Of a stretch of 35,495 nucleotides of DNA, positions 7,593 to 15,659 are shown in pieces. A model generated the notes under the pieces. It did no database searches, had not been told where the DNA came from, and saw only the letters and a program-made list of their open reading frames with translations. The stretch's first letter is position 1. Each line of letters begins with the position of its first letter. Origin of the DNA: Nostocaceae cyanobacterium (lineage in GTDB: Bacteria > Cyanobacteriota > Cyanobacteriia > Cyanobacteriales > Nostocaceae); contig JASJCY010000095.1 of NCBI GenBank assembly GCA_030065825.1, positions 1 to 35,495 of the forward strand, written 5' to 3'. The position numbers and the translations under genes were made by a program.

Positions 7593-8176
7593 GAAATGTC
7601 AACGGGAATTTTCATAGTTTTGCCTCAGGTGTAACTACCCCACATGGGTAAGGTAATTAGTGATCGCATTGCTTAGTGCCCATGGAAGTAAAACTATCTC
7701 TCAAATTGCTGGTAAAAATAATGTTGAACAAGAATTGAGAAGTCACAATTCAAAAGCCAGAAGCAAGAAATATAAGGAGTGAGCAAGAAGAAAAAATACT
7801 AGTTTTTGCTCTTGATTCATCATCCACTTCTATTATGATTGCTTCATCGGGTCTGACTTCTAAATTCTTTCTTGGCGAAACTCGTGATGCTGTCATCTCA
7901 ATTTGATGTGATGCTGCATATTCATCACCTCAGGAACCACAAACCTGGGGATGTAAAATGTACACGCGTAGCGGAACCTACCGCAGGTTAGTCTGTGGAT
8001 GCAGATGAAATGATATGCATCTTCATGTCAAAATGGTATGGGCAGCACGCGAGTTTCCTGTTAACTTAAAAAAACTAAATTAACTTTTCTAAAGTTAATA
8101 GTAAAAAATCCGGATTCCCCACCATTATTATTAATATGAAATAATGCCAACATTTGATTTAGAGGTAACATAAAAT
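7593..8176. other. 584-bp gap between psaJ and psaL
   Basis: No gene is seen. In its right part lies TTAACTTT-TCT-AAAGTTAA (8080-8098), a perfect 8-bp hairpin about 80 bases before the psaL ATG. A patch at about 7962-7990 (CGCGTAGCGGAACCTACCGC) resembles dispersed cyanobacterial repeats. The spacing suggests psaL has its own promoter. I looked for HLR1-type direct repeats (RpaB sites) and found no convincing pair. Confidence 0.45.
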
Positions 8177-8674
8177 ATGGCAGCAGCAACAGTTGATCCC
8201 AGAGATACTGAAGTTGTTTTTCCTGCTGGAGGCGATCCACAGTTAGGCAACCTAGAAACTCCGGTAAATGCTTCCGCCTTTAGCAAATGGTATATTAGTA
8301 ACTTGCCAGCATATCGGCCTGGTCTAACTACCTTTAGACGTGGGTTAGAAATTGGCATGGCTCATGGTTACTTTATTTATGGACCATTTGCTCTATTAGG
8401 TCCTCTGCGTAATGCACCTAATGCTAGCTTAGCTGGTTTATTGGAAGCCATCGGTTTGGTTGTGATTCTCACCGCAGCCCTATCCTTATATGCTAACAGC
8501 AATCCCAAGAAGCCTTACGCCAATGTGACCGTAGCCAATCAACCCCAAGACTTTAATAACAAAGAAGGCTGGAATAACTTTGCCAGTGCTTTCTTAATTG
8601 GTGGTATTGGTGGAGCATGTACAGCTTACTTCTTGGCTACCAATCTGGGATTCATTAAAGGGCTGTTTGGCTAA
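8177..8674 (+). CDS. psaL: Photosystem I subunit XI, PsaL
   Basis: PsaL sits at the centre of the PSI trimer or tetramer and is needed for oligomerisation. The 165-aa protein shows the conserved N-terminal block (TEVVFPAGGDPQLGNLETPV), the stretch YRPGLTTFRRGLEIGMAHGY, and three hydrophobic segments: MAHGYFIYGPFALLGPL, LAGLLEAIGLVVILTAALSL and FASAFLIGGIGGACTAYFLA. The loop YANSNPKKPYANVTVANQPQ lies between the last two. In heterocystous cyanobacteria PSI is often tetrameric and PsaL sequence and context differ from trimer-forming species; which form applies here cannot be decided by eye. GAGGT at 8162-8166 is the ribosome site. A strong hairpin at 8782-8826 ends the unit. Confidence 0.96.
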   Translation: MAAATVDPRDTEVVFPAGGDPQLGNLETPVNASAFSKWYISNLPAYRPGLTTFRRGLEIGMAHGYFIYGPFALLGPLRNAPNASLAGLLEAIGLVVILTAALSLYANSNPKKPYANVTVANQPQDFNNKEGWNNFASAFLIGGIGGACTAYFLATNLGFIKGLFG

Positions 8675-8781
8675 ACTTAGTCCCTCAGGGATTTATCGTT
8701 GAAATAAGTGTCTTTTTTGCTGATTACAAACTAGGCAGTAAAGTGTAATAGTCAGCATTCCCTTGAGTGCTGACTAAAATA

Positions 8782-8826
8782 CAAAGGACACAGGAGAGGG
8801 GAGTAATTCTTTTTCTGTGTCCTTTG
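8782..8826. terminator. Bidirectional terminator between psaL and gmk
   Basis: CAAAGGACACAG (8782-8793) pairs perfectly over 12 bp with CTGTGTCCTTTG (8815-8826). A second hairpin, GTCAGCA/TGCTGAC, lies at about 8751-8774. Both sit between the convergent ends of psaL and gmk and could terminate from either side. Confidence 0.6.
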
Positions 8827-8847
8827 GTAGTAATAATCAAATGAGTT

Positions 8848-9459
8848 TCAGCCTTGACTGGAACCAAATAAAGCTAATTCTATGAAATTGAGGGCAAGTT
8901 GCAAATCATCATTAACGATTTGAAGATCAAATTCATCAGCAGCTTTTACTTCCTCTTGGGCACGAAGCAGACGATTGGCGATCGCTTCAGTTGAGTCTTG
9001 TCCGCGACTGCGTATCCTGTACTCCAATTCCTGAAAAGAAGGGGGGAGAATAAAAATACTGAGGGCACTGGGGAAAGAGGTACGAATTTGTCTTGCCCCT
9101 TCTAGCTCAATTTCTAGGATAACAGATTTACCAGCACGAATTTGATTGAGTACACTTTCACGGGGAGTACCGTAATAGTTACCAGCAAATTCTGCCCATT
9201 CTAAAAATTCTTTTTGTGCCACTAATTGTTCAAACTTGTTGCGGCTGATAAAGTAATAATGTTTACCATCAACTTCCCCAGAGCGGGGAGGGCGAGTGGT
9301 AGCAGAAACAGAGTAATATAGTTCTGGGTGACGTTGGAGGAGTAATCGCATTAAAGTGCCTTTACCGACTCCACTAGGACCGGTCAAGACAATTAATTTA
9401 CCTGGAGACTGGCATGTTTTGGTAGTGGCACTATTCTGGGTGGATAAAACTTGTATCAT
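8848..9459 (-). CDS. gmk: Guanylate kinase
   Basis: Guanylate kinase phosphorylates GMP to GDP with ATP. The 203-aa protein has the P-loop GPSGVGKGT at residues 27-35, the GMP-binding segment [20 protein letters not shown], the YYGTPRESV motif and the lid arginines RIRSRGQDS. The N-terminal 18 residues are an extra hydrophilic extension. It follows the RemA-family gene by 117 bp on the same strand, a gene order also known in Firmicutes (remA-gmk). It is a standard housekeeping gene. Confidence 0.96.
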   Translation of the reverse strand: MIQVLSTQNSATTKTCQSPGKLIVLTGPSGVGKGTLMRLLLQRHPELYYSVSATTRPPRSGEVDGKHYYFISRNKFEQLVAQKEFLEWAEFAGNYYGTPRESVLNQIRAGKSVILEIELEGARQIRTSFPSALSIFILPPSFQELEYRIRSRGQDSTEAIANRLLRAQEEVKAADEFDLQIVNDDLQLALNFIELALFGSSQG

Positions 9460-9576
9460 CCGCTCAATCTGTAACTAACGAGTTTGGTAGCTTGGGTGAC
9501 TAATTAATCAGTCTTATTCAGATATTACTGCGGATGACAAGGAAATAGGGAACAGAGTGTGAGCAACTTTCCCTAT

Positions 9577-9843
9577 TTAATTATCTACAGCATGATGTTC
9601 CCGGGAAACCACGAAGCGATGTGCGACCGTTTCCGGTTGAATCGCTGAGAGAACTACATGGCTGGAATCTGTAATAATTACTGCCCGAGTACGACGACCA
9701 TAGGTTGCGTCGATCAGTTGACCTCGTTCCCTAGCTTCGGTGATTATGCGTTTTATCGGGGCAGACTCTGGACTGACAATGGCAACTACTCGGTTGGCAG
9801 AGACAATATTGCCGAAACCGATGTTGATTAACTGAATGTCCAT
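9577..9843 (-). CDS. remA: RemA / DUF370 family regulator
   Basis: The 88-aa protein opens [20 protein letters not shown] and continues [20 protein letters not shown], then [20 protein letters not shown], the signature of the RemA (DUF370) family. In Bacillus subtilis RemA is a DNA-binding, ring-forming activator of biofilm-matrix genes; the cyanobacterial role is not established to my knowledge. The RRTR stretch supplies the basic DNA-facing surface. The usual gmk neighbour is retained at 117 bp downstream, supporting the assignment. About 20 extra C-terminal residues ([12 protein letters not shown]) go beyond the core. Confidence 0.9.
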   Translation of the reverse strand: MDIQLINIGFGNIVSANRVVAIVSPESAPIKRIITEARERGQLIDATYGRRTRAVIITDSSHVVLSAIQPETVAHRFVVSREHHAVDN

Positions 9844-10150
9844 AAAAAAACTGACGCCAAACGTGGTGTGAGTTGGAGATGCGATTAATCGCTTCTGATA
9901 ATAGTACTATTCCCCATGTTATCGCCAAAAAATTGGAGTTACAACGAATTTATAATTCTAATTGGATTCCTCTTATCCATTACCAATTACAAATTACCCC
10001 TAAAAAACATAAAATAGACCTCACCCCCCTAACGGCACCCCTCTCCTACCCTCACCCCCCTAACAGCACCCCTCTCCCAATGGGAGAGGGGGAAAACAGA
10101 GGGGTTGGGGGTGAGGTTTTACGGTTTTACCTTTAATTTGGTCGATCTAA
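9844..10150. repeat. Gap with CCTCACCCCC/GGGGGTGAGG palindromic repeat
   Basis: At 10019-10116 a large imperfect palindrome runs from CCTCACCCCC to GGGGGTGAGG, with the inner hairpin CCCTCTCCCA/TGGGAGAGGG at about 10071-10090 and a partly duplicated left arm. The same family occurs inside the repeat at 18418-18452 and, shorter, at 34611-34653. It separates the transglutaminase-like gene from remA-gmk. No gene is seen here; an 87-codon plus-strand frame is made of repeat sequence. Confidence 0.7.
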
Positions 10151-12460
10151 TTACCCATTACGTTTATTAACTTTTTGCCATCTTTGGCGCAATTGCTGCA
10201 AATTAGGGGTATTATCGCCATAACGCCAACTGACATAAGCCTGACAAATTTCATCAATCACCTCAGCTATAACTGGGGGGTGATACTGTTGGGATACTCT
10301 GGCATATTCTAGGGGAGTTTGGGATGGATGCTTGCCCAATCCTTTTTTGGCAGTCCATTGCAACATTTGCTGATAAAGGCTTTCCATTGGTGCTAATTTG
10401 CTGAGGGTGCGGTAATTGCGCCACTGTTTCCATAAAACCCAACTTAACCAACCTAAAAAGGCAATTATCGTCGCCACAATCGATCCAGTTAATACCCCCA
10501 GCCAACCTTGGGAAAATAACCCCAAAAACCAGGATATAACTTTGCCAATCACAGCAAAAATGCGTCCGAATATATAATTGAAAAAACCTGTCACAGGAGT
10601 TGGTAACCAACCAGCAACCCAATTCCAAAATTGGCGCAGGACGCTAAAGGTTTGATCTTCTTCTATAGAGGGAGGAATCAGGGGATGATTGGGGATTGGA
10701 TCGAAAGCAAACCAGCCATATTTAGGAAAATAAACCTCCGTCATGGCATAAGCATCAGTATTACGGACAACATACATCCCCGTAAAGGGATTAAACTTCC
10801 CTGGGGCAAATCCCACCACTAACCTAGCTGGAATACCAACAGAACGCAGCATGACTGTTAGCACCGTGGAAAAATGGTCTGGATAGCCTCCTTTGTACTT
10901 AAATAGGAAAGACTCCACCAAGTCTTCGTCTTCCCCTAAATAGGGTAAATCAAGGGGATTATCGGGCAGAGAGTAGTGTTGCTTAACATACTGAGCTAAA
11001 TAAAGAACTTTTTCATAGGTAGAATCCAGAGATTTCTCGGAATTACCGACGATATTTTGGTTATAGTTAGCAAGAATTTCTTCAGTATGTTTACGTACTT
11101 TGTCCCTAATTTCCTCTGGAACTTGCAAATAGTAATCTTTAATGCCCTTGGGGTACTTAGTTGAGGCTTTACCTAGCAAATTGCGATTGCGATATGGCAC
11201 CTGGGAAACTACGGTGTAGGTCATATCTTCTGCTAATCCTACAGGCGATCGCAAGCCTCCTTCTTTATCTACAGCAATAATTGGTGCTGGGAAGTAAATT
11301 TCCTTGGCATGAGCCATAGCTGGAATCAGATTGGGCATGTCTGAAACCATAGTATAAGTTTGTACCACTTCTTTGGTTCTAGTAATAATGGGAGGCATAC
11401 CCAGAACAGTTCGATAAGTCCAAGGTGGACGCTTAAAGCGTTCTACTTCCTCATTGCGAGAAATCTCCCATCCCTTACCTGTATAGCGGTCAAAAGCTAA
11501 CACTCGCCAAAACCCCTCTGCTTGCGATCGCACCCGCATGACTACCTTGGGTTTCATCTCACCCCTCAGGTTTTGGTTCATCTGGCTGTTAAAGCCGTAA
11601 TAAAAGCTACTATCTACCTTGCCTGGTTCACCATTCTGCCCTTGTGAGCTACCATTTTGATTATTACCATTACCTTGGCGGACATAACCAGGATTGATAA
11701 TATTTTCTCCCGTAAAATCCCCTTTTACATTTATAGGGGAACTCACAGGAAACATCCGCAATTGATAGCCTGGTAAGCGGGGTAAAGCTGCAAAAATTAC
11801 CAATCCCAGTCCGACAATCGCCAAAAAATTAAAAACTAGAAATTTAAAATCTAAAATCGAAGAATTTTTTGACTTTACTTTTTGATTCTTAATATTAAAT
11901 TCTTTTAAGCCCAAACGAGAGCGATAATCCAACACCAAGGTTGGTAAAACGCTGGCTAAAAACAGTAGCAATATTGGTGCAAAAGCCAAAGTTTGACTCA
12001 AGCTAGCAGCAACACCAATTAAAATTAAACCAATGACAATTGAATAACCCAAATCCTTGCGGCGAGGCATGTCAAAACTGTGCAGCACCTGGAGTTGAAT
12101 TAATAACTCTGCCAACCCCAGCCGCGTATCGTGCAATTGTCCTAGTATGCCCCCAAAGAACATACCCAGTGCAACTAACATGCCAATGGCGATACAGAAT
12201 TGTGTGGGAATATTGCGATCGCGGCGACGGTAATAACTCCAAGTTGCCCCCAGCACACTTGATGGCACCGCCCAAAAACTAAATTTTGTTTCGGCGGCAA
12301 TATCCGTCGCCACAATACCTACAATTACCAATCCTAGCACTAGCACCCGTAAGGCAATTGAATTTTCTACTTCCTTCAAAGACGACAATGACTTATTTTG
12401 TCGCCAGTCAATACCAAAAGGTAGATGCCAACGCCGATTGATCCTGGAAAATTTAAACAT
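10151..12460 (-). CDS. Transglutaminase-like membrane protein (TgpA type), catalytic Cys and His replaced
   Basis: The 769-aa protein has the TgpA layout. An N-terminal block of membrane helices spans about residues 35-220 (DUF3488-like). A large extracytoplasmic domain contains the transglutaminase core at about 475-590. One more membrane segment lies near 650 (GVLTGSIVATIIAFLGWLSW). A cytoplasmic DUF4129-like tail carries KKGLGKHPSQTPLEYARVSQ. The core aligns with the family by memory, but where active members read GYCEHF this one reads GYPDHF (Pro527). Where they read DAHAW it reads DAYAM (Tyr571), while the Asp of FAFDPIP (587) is kept. I checked both codons (CCA, TAT). It is therefore probably a non-catalytic scaffold. 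It is 214 bp downstream of patU on the same strand. Confidence 0.85.
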   Translation of the reverse strand: MFKFSRINRRWHLPFGIDWRQNKSLSSLKEVENSIALRVLVLGLVIVGIVATDIAAETKFSFWAVPSSVLGATWSYYRRRDRNIPTQFCIAIGMLVALGMFFGGILGQLHDTRLGLAELLIQLQVLHSFDMPRRKDLGYSIVIGLILIGVAASLSQTLAFAPILLLFLASVLPTLVLDYRSRLGLKEFNIKNQKVKSKNSSILDFKFLVFNFLAIVGLGLVIFAALPRLPGYQLRMFPVSSPINVKGDFTGENIINPGYVRQGNGNNQNGSSQGQNGEPGKVDSSFYYGFNSQMNQNLRGEMKPKVVMRVRSQAEGFWRVLAFDRYTGKGWEISRNEEVERFKRPPWTYRTVLGMPPIITRTKEVVQTYTMVSDMPNLIPAMAHAKEIYFPAPIIAVDKEGGLRSPVGLAEDMTYTVVSQVPYRNRNLLGKASTKYPKGIKDYYLQVPEEIRDKVRKHTEEILANYNQNIVGNSEKSLDSTYEKVLYLAQYVKQHYSLPDNPLDLPYLGEDEDLVESFLFKYKGGYPDHFSTVLTVMLRSVGIPARLVVGFAPGKFNPFTGMYVVRNTDAYAMTEVYFPKYGWFAFDPIPNHPLIPPSIEEDQTFSVLRQFWNWVAGWLPTPVTGFFNYIFGRIFAVIGKVISWFLGLFSQGWLGVLTGSIVATIIAFLGWLSWVLWKQWRNYRTLSKLAPMESLYQQMLQWTAKKGLGKHPSQTPLEYARVSQQYHPPVIAEVIDEICQAYVSWRYGDNTPNLQQLRQRWQKVNKRNG

Positions 12461-12674
12461 TTTGATGGGATAGCAAGTGATGATGTAGACGTCAGCGATA
12501 CTAAATGCTACAGTACAGTATATATACTTGCATCTATCGTATCATTTTATATTTCCTGACCTAGACGCCCTAATGATTTCTATTTGTAAACTAGAGTAAA
12601 CTTCACTTACCAGGATCGTCATCTGCAAAATTACGGCGTTTATCATCCAAAAGTGCTAGTGGTGGCAGTTCTCG

Positions 12675-13655
12675 CTACATTGTTGGTACGATCGCAAACA
12701 CAAGAGGCTGTTGGTCAGTTTCTGTTAATTTCACTGCCAAGCTATAATGTTGGTTAAATTGATTACTAGATAATTCTACAGATAGGCTTCCGGCGGTGGT
12801 AGATTCACATGCGGCTTGGGAGCCATTTCCTTGTAACTGCAAACTGCCTGGGGTGGGTAAATTACCTTCAACCCGCAGTTGCATCAATTCACCAGTAGAT
12901 TGGTATTCTACCTTGAGAGTAACAGCACCAGCGCTAGTTAGCCATTGTCTTTCCACCACTGGATTATCAGCAGAAATTGGCAGCACTAAATCTTCTAGTA
13001 GTTGTTTAGCAGCTAGTAATGACAACGCCATCTGTTGAGGTGGTTGTAATTCTGAGTAATTGTTGTCCAAATTGGGCATCATTTCAACAGATGTTCCCGA
13101 ACGATAGGGACTTCTCAGTACTAATCCTGCCAAATCGTTCAAACTTTGAGAATCATCAGGGAACAAGCTTTCCACTGCCTGAACCAATTTCGCTCCCAAC
13201 GGTAGAGGAGATGCTACTAGCGCTTGACACTTTGACAACAATTGCTGGAACACCTTATCTGGCAGTGAAACAGGTAAATTGAGCCGGGTAGCTTGTGCAG
13301 CCCAAACCAAGCCCGGAACAAAGGTCAGTGATGGATTGTCTACATAGTCGGGATATTCTCTAATTTGACTTTCCCACGGGAATAGTGGTGGTTGTTGTTC
13401 AATTTTGGTTTTTAGCCGACTTTTCAGCACAGCTTGGAAACGTTCTTGCACAGTAGGAATATCTCCTAGTTGAAAGGTTTGAGGTGTCCACACCGACTCC
13501 AAATCGCCATCCAGGGGAGTGGCGGCGGCTTTAAGAGGGTTTTGTGGTTGGTTAATTTCCTCACGTTGTACTGAGTTCTGCTCGTTACTTTTGTTATCGT
13601 CTGATAACAACCAAGTCAGTAACTGGTATTGTAAGGATTCTGAGTCACTATTCAT
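12675..13655 (-). CDS. patU: Heterocyst pattern regulator PatU (single intact gene)
   Basis: I identify it as PatU by its position directly after hetZ on the same strand and by overall character: about 326 aa, soluble, variable N-terminus, and segments such as ESVWTPQTFQLGDIPTVQER and PSLTFVPGLVWAAQATRLNL. In Anabaena PCC 7120 this gene is split into patU5 and patU3; here one frame runs through. PatU3 acts with HetZ in setting heterocyst number and spacing. I choose ATG at 13655-13653 rather than the GTG at 13667: it overlaps the hetZ stop by 8 bases, consistent with translational coupling. No known domain or DNA-binding motif is evident. Family assignment rests on memory and synteny. Confidence 0.8.
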   Translation of the reverse strand: MNSDSESLQYQLLTWLLSDDNKSNEQNSVQREEINQPQNPLKAAATPLDGDLESVWTPQTFQLGDIPTVQERFQAVLKSRLKTKIEQQPPLFPWESQIREYPDYVDNPSLTFVPGLVWAAQATRLNLPVSLPDKVFQQLLSKCQALVASPLPLGAKLVQAVESLFPDDSQSLNDLAGLVLRSPYRSGTSVEMMPNLDNNYSELQPPQQMALSLLAAKQLLEDLVLPISADNPVVERQWLTSAGAVTLKVEYQSTGELMQLRVEGNLPTPGSLQLQGNGSQAACESTTAGSLSVELSSNQFNQHYSLAVKLTETDQQPLVFAIVPTM

Positions 13656-14841
13656 TATTAGAGGCACTAGATCCGGACACTAAAGAGTTACGAATTTCCC
13701 AAGCTTGTTCAAGAATTTTAAACCAGCGTTTATGCAGTTGTGCCATGGACAAACCCAAAGTTTTGGCAATTTTTTCATCTGGTTGTCCTTGTTGCTTTAA
13801 CTCTAGTAAAGAACGCTGCTTTTCATCCAGTTTTGATGTGTAAATTTGCCATTCTTGGGGAGTTAAGCCTAAATTTGTCTTTAAATCCGCTTCTAACCAC
13901 TCATGAACCAACTCCCAACGATGTAACAAAGCAAAGCGAATTAAATGATATTTAAACCTTTGTTGCAAATAATCACGCTGGCGAGAAGTTAAACCTAAAA
14001 TAGACTCTATTTCCTGTGCTGATAAATCTTGGAGACGCAGAGCAAAGTAATCGGCACAATCAGATTGTTGCCGTTCTTCTAAATAGTTCATTAACTCCTT
14101 AACTACCACAGAACGTAAAGATTCTTCTTCTGGTTCTGGTTCAGTTTGTGTTGCCATCGCACTACGCAACTGCTGTACCGCCGGATCTTCCCAATTACCA
14201 TCTCCAGTTTCACCGCCACTTCCCTCCGCCGCTTGTTCTATATCTACGTAGGTTTCTTGCGGCTGTTGTTGAGAAAAGGTTTGCGCTCGTAGGATAATTA
14301 ATTGTTGCTGACGCCCTGGTAAGGGAATCCGTCGCTTACCATAACGTTCCGTAAACGCCATGTACTCTGACAACTCCAGCAGAGTTTGAGGACGATAGGT
14401 AGGAGGTACATCGTTTTCTCGACGGAATGCGTTTAAAGCCTCTAGGTAAAAACTCTGGAGAAAATCCTCGATTACAGTTAGCCTTCCTTGATAGCTTAAT
14501 TGCTTTTGGGGAGGATTAATGTAACGATAAATAATTGCACTCAAAGTACTGTGTAATTCTACCCGACCGCGTTTTGAACCGAGTTGGTAGTATCTCAGGC
14601 ACTGTTGTAGCCGATGGCGGGCTAAAGCCATGGCTGAGTTTTGAATCGCACCTGAAGCTTGGATACGTTTGCTCTCACTACAAATCCGGTGGACTTCCCC
14701 AGCAATGCGGTTTGCTACATCGTAGCAATTTTGCTGTGAAGCATTGGTTGAGTGCTGAAGCTCCTGGAATAGAAGTTGAAATATCGCCTCCACGCCAATA
14801 GATTTTTCTCCCTGACTAGTTGTGGTTGGGGCTAAATTCAT
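13648..14841 (-). CDS. hetZ: Heterocyst differentiation protein HetZ
   Basis: This 397-aa protein matches HetZ in length and content. HetZ is an early regulator of heterocyst differentiation that acts with HetR and controls hetR/hetP-type targets. The central block QLSYQGRLTVIEDFLQSFYL followed by EALNAFRRENDVPPTYRPQT and GKRRIPLPGRQQQLIILRAQ is what I recognise. An acidic low-complexity linker lies at about 205-245. The C-terminal third holds helix-turn-helix-like segments: DLSAQEIESILGLTSRQRDY, and LELKQQGQPDEKIAKTLGLS followed by MAQLHKRWFKILEQ, similar to sigma-region-4/LuxR HTHs. ATG at 14841. patU overlaps its stop by 8 bases. It diverges from the 157-aa gene at 15049. Confidence 0.88.
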   Translation of the reverse strand: MNLAPTTTSQGEKSIGVEAIFQLLFQELQHSTNASQQNCYDVANRIAGEVHRICSESKRIQASGAIQNSAMALARHRLQQCLRYYQLGSKRGRVELHSTLSAIIYRYINPPQKQLSYQGRLTVIEDFLQSFYLEALNAFRRENDVPPTYRPQTLLELSEYMAFTERYGKRRIPLPGRQQQLIILRAQTFSQQQPQETYVDIEQAAEGSGGETGDGNWEDPAVQQLRSAMATQTEPEPEEESLRSVVVKELMNYLEERQQSDCADYFALRLQDLSAQEIESILGLTSRQRDYLQQRFKYHLIRFALLHRWELVHEWLEADLKTNLGLTPQEWQIYTSKLDEKQRSLLELKQQGQPDEKIAKTLGLSMAQLHKRWFKILEQAWEIRNSLVSGSSASNNE

Positions 14842-14883
14842 AGTTTAGTTTTTAAAACGACCCTAACATACTTAATCAAAAAA

Positions 14884-14906
14884 TGTTTGGCTATGCCGAT
14901 CAAACA
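14884..14906. promoter_or_regulatory. Dyad in the region upstream of hetZ
   Basis: TGTTTG (14884-14889) and CAAACA (14901-14906) form a perfect inverted repeat with 11 bases between the arms (two DNA turns between arm centres, roughly), 43 bases before the hetZ ATG in the 207-bp divergent region. The geometry suits a dimeric regulator. It does not look like the GGG-N-CCC-type HetR site I remember from hetP. The regulator, if any, is unknown. Confidence 0.3.
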
Positions 14907-15048
14907 CTAGGTTGTATATGTAAGCTAAATGCATCTTCTACAACTGCCTGCAAAAAAAAGCTTTAGTTAATTATTCGCTACCATAGTTTGATTGTGCATA
15001 CCTCATACATGTTATAGCCAATACTCATTCTTGAGTTAACATTAAATT

Positions 15049-15522
15049 ATGGATTTACAAGCACAAATTCAATCGCTGATTGATGATGCACCCCAAGATG
15101 GTATTACACCGCAACTGATTACGGCAATTGCCCCTGTCCTGGAGGCGATCGCTCAAAAGTTACGCCATACTCAATACTATATTCTCCAAGATTTAGAGTC
15201 ACGGTGGGTTTTAACTACATTAAGTAACCGTAACAATCCACAAGTGGAAAAGCATGTAATCTACGCTTTCCCTACTTTACAAGATGTTTCTATGAGTTCA
15301 TCCACTGGGCTTGACCCTCAAGTTACAGCTCTTTCGGTTCCCGTTACCCATATTCTGTTTCAGTTAATGGCACTGGAACCTGTTGATAGTATAGTTTTTC
15401 TAGAAATTCCGGGTGTAACTGACAATGGTGTAGAAGTCAGGCGAGATGAACTACAACAGCTAATGCAGCAACAACTGCGACAAAACTCCTTCCACAATCA
15501 AATACCCCCTGATATTGCTTAA
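15049..15522 (+). CDS. Conserved cyanobacterial protein of unknown function, 157 aa
   Basis: I do not recognise a named family. The protein begins MDLQAQIQSLIDDAPQDGIT, then a helical segment (TAIAPVLEAIAQKLRHTQYY), then an alternating stretch WVLTTLSNRNNPQVEKHVIY and an acidic/hydrophobic C-terminal half ending in Gln-rich LQQLMQQQLRQ. It is soluble, with no export signal. It is divergent from hetZ across 207 bp and convergent with sds. The same position between hetZ and sds is, as I recall, occupied by a small hypothetical gene in other Nostocales, so it is probably a genuine conserved protein. No catalytic residues stand out. Confidence 0.7.
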   Translation: MDLQAQIQSLIDDAPQDGITPQLITAIAPVLEAIAQKLRHTQYYILQDLESRWVLTTLSNRNNPQVEKHVIYAFPTLQDVSMSSSTGLDPQVTALSVPVTHILFQLMALEPVDSIVFLEIPGVTDNGVEVRRDELQQLMQQQLRQNSFHNQIPPDIA

Positions 15523-15610
15523 GGAGGAGTTATGAGTTATGAGGACAGGAGTTACCAATTTTTAATTTTTAATCGTTTTGGGAATTATGAATTATGAGTG
15601 GAGAATAGAA

Positions 15611-15659
15611 AACTCCAAACTCCTAACTCCAAACTCCTAACTCCAAACTCCTAACTCCT
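15611..15659. repeat. Heptamer array AACTCC(A/T), seven units, running into the sds stop codon
   Basis: Seven consecutive units alternate AACTCCA and AACTCCT from 15611 to 15659. The last bases form part of the sds stop codon (minus strand, 15658-15660). This is a short tandemly repeated repetitive (STRR) heptamer array, a class known from heterocystous cyanobacteria. Confidence 0.9.

Noticed and set aside
7593-8176. HLR1/RpaB direct repeats upstream of psaL
   Set aside because: No two TTACA-type hexamers with correct spacing could be found.
13656-13667. GTG start for patU at 13667
   Set aside because: ATG at 13655 is four codons further in and gives an ordinary short overlap with hetZ; no better ribosome site supports the GTG.
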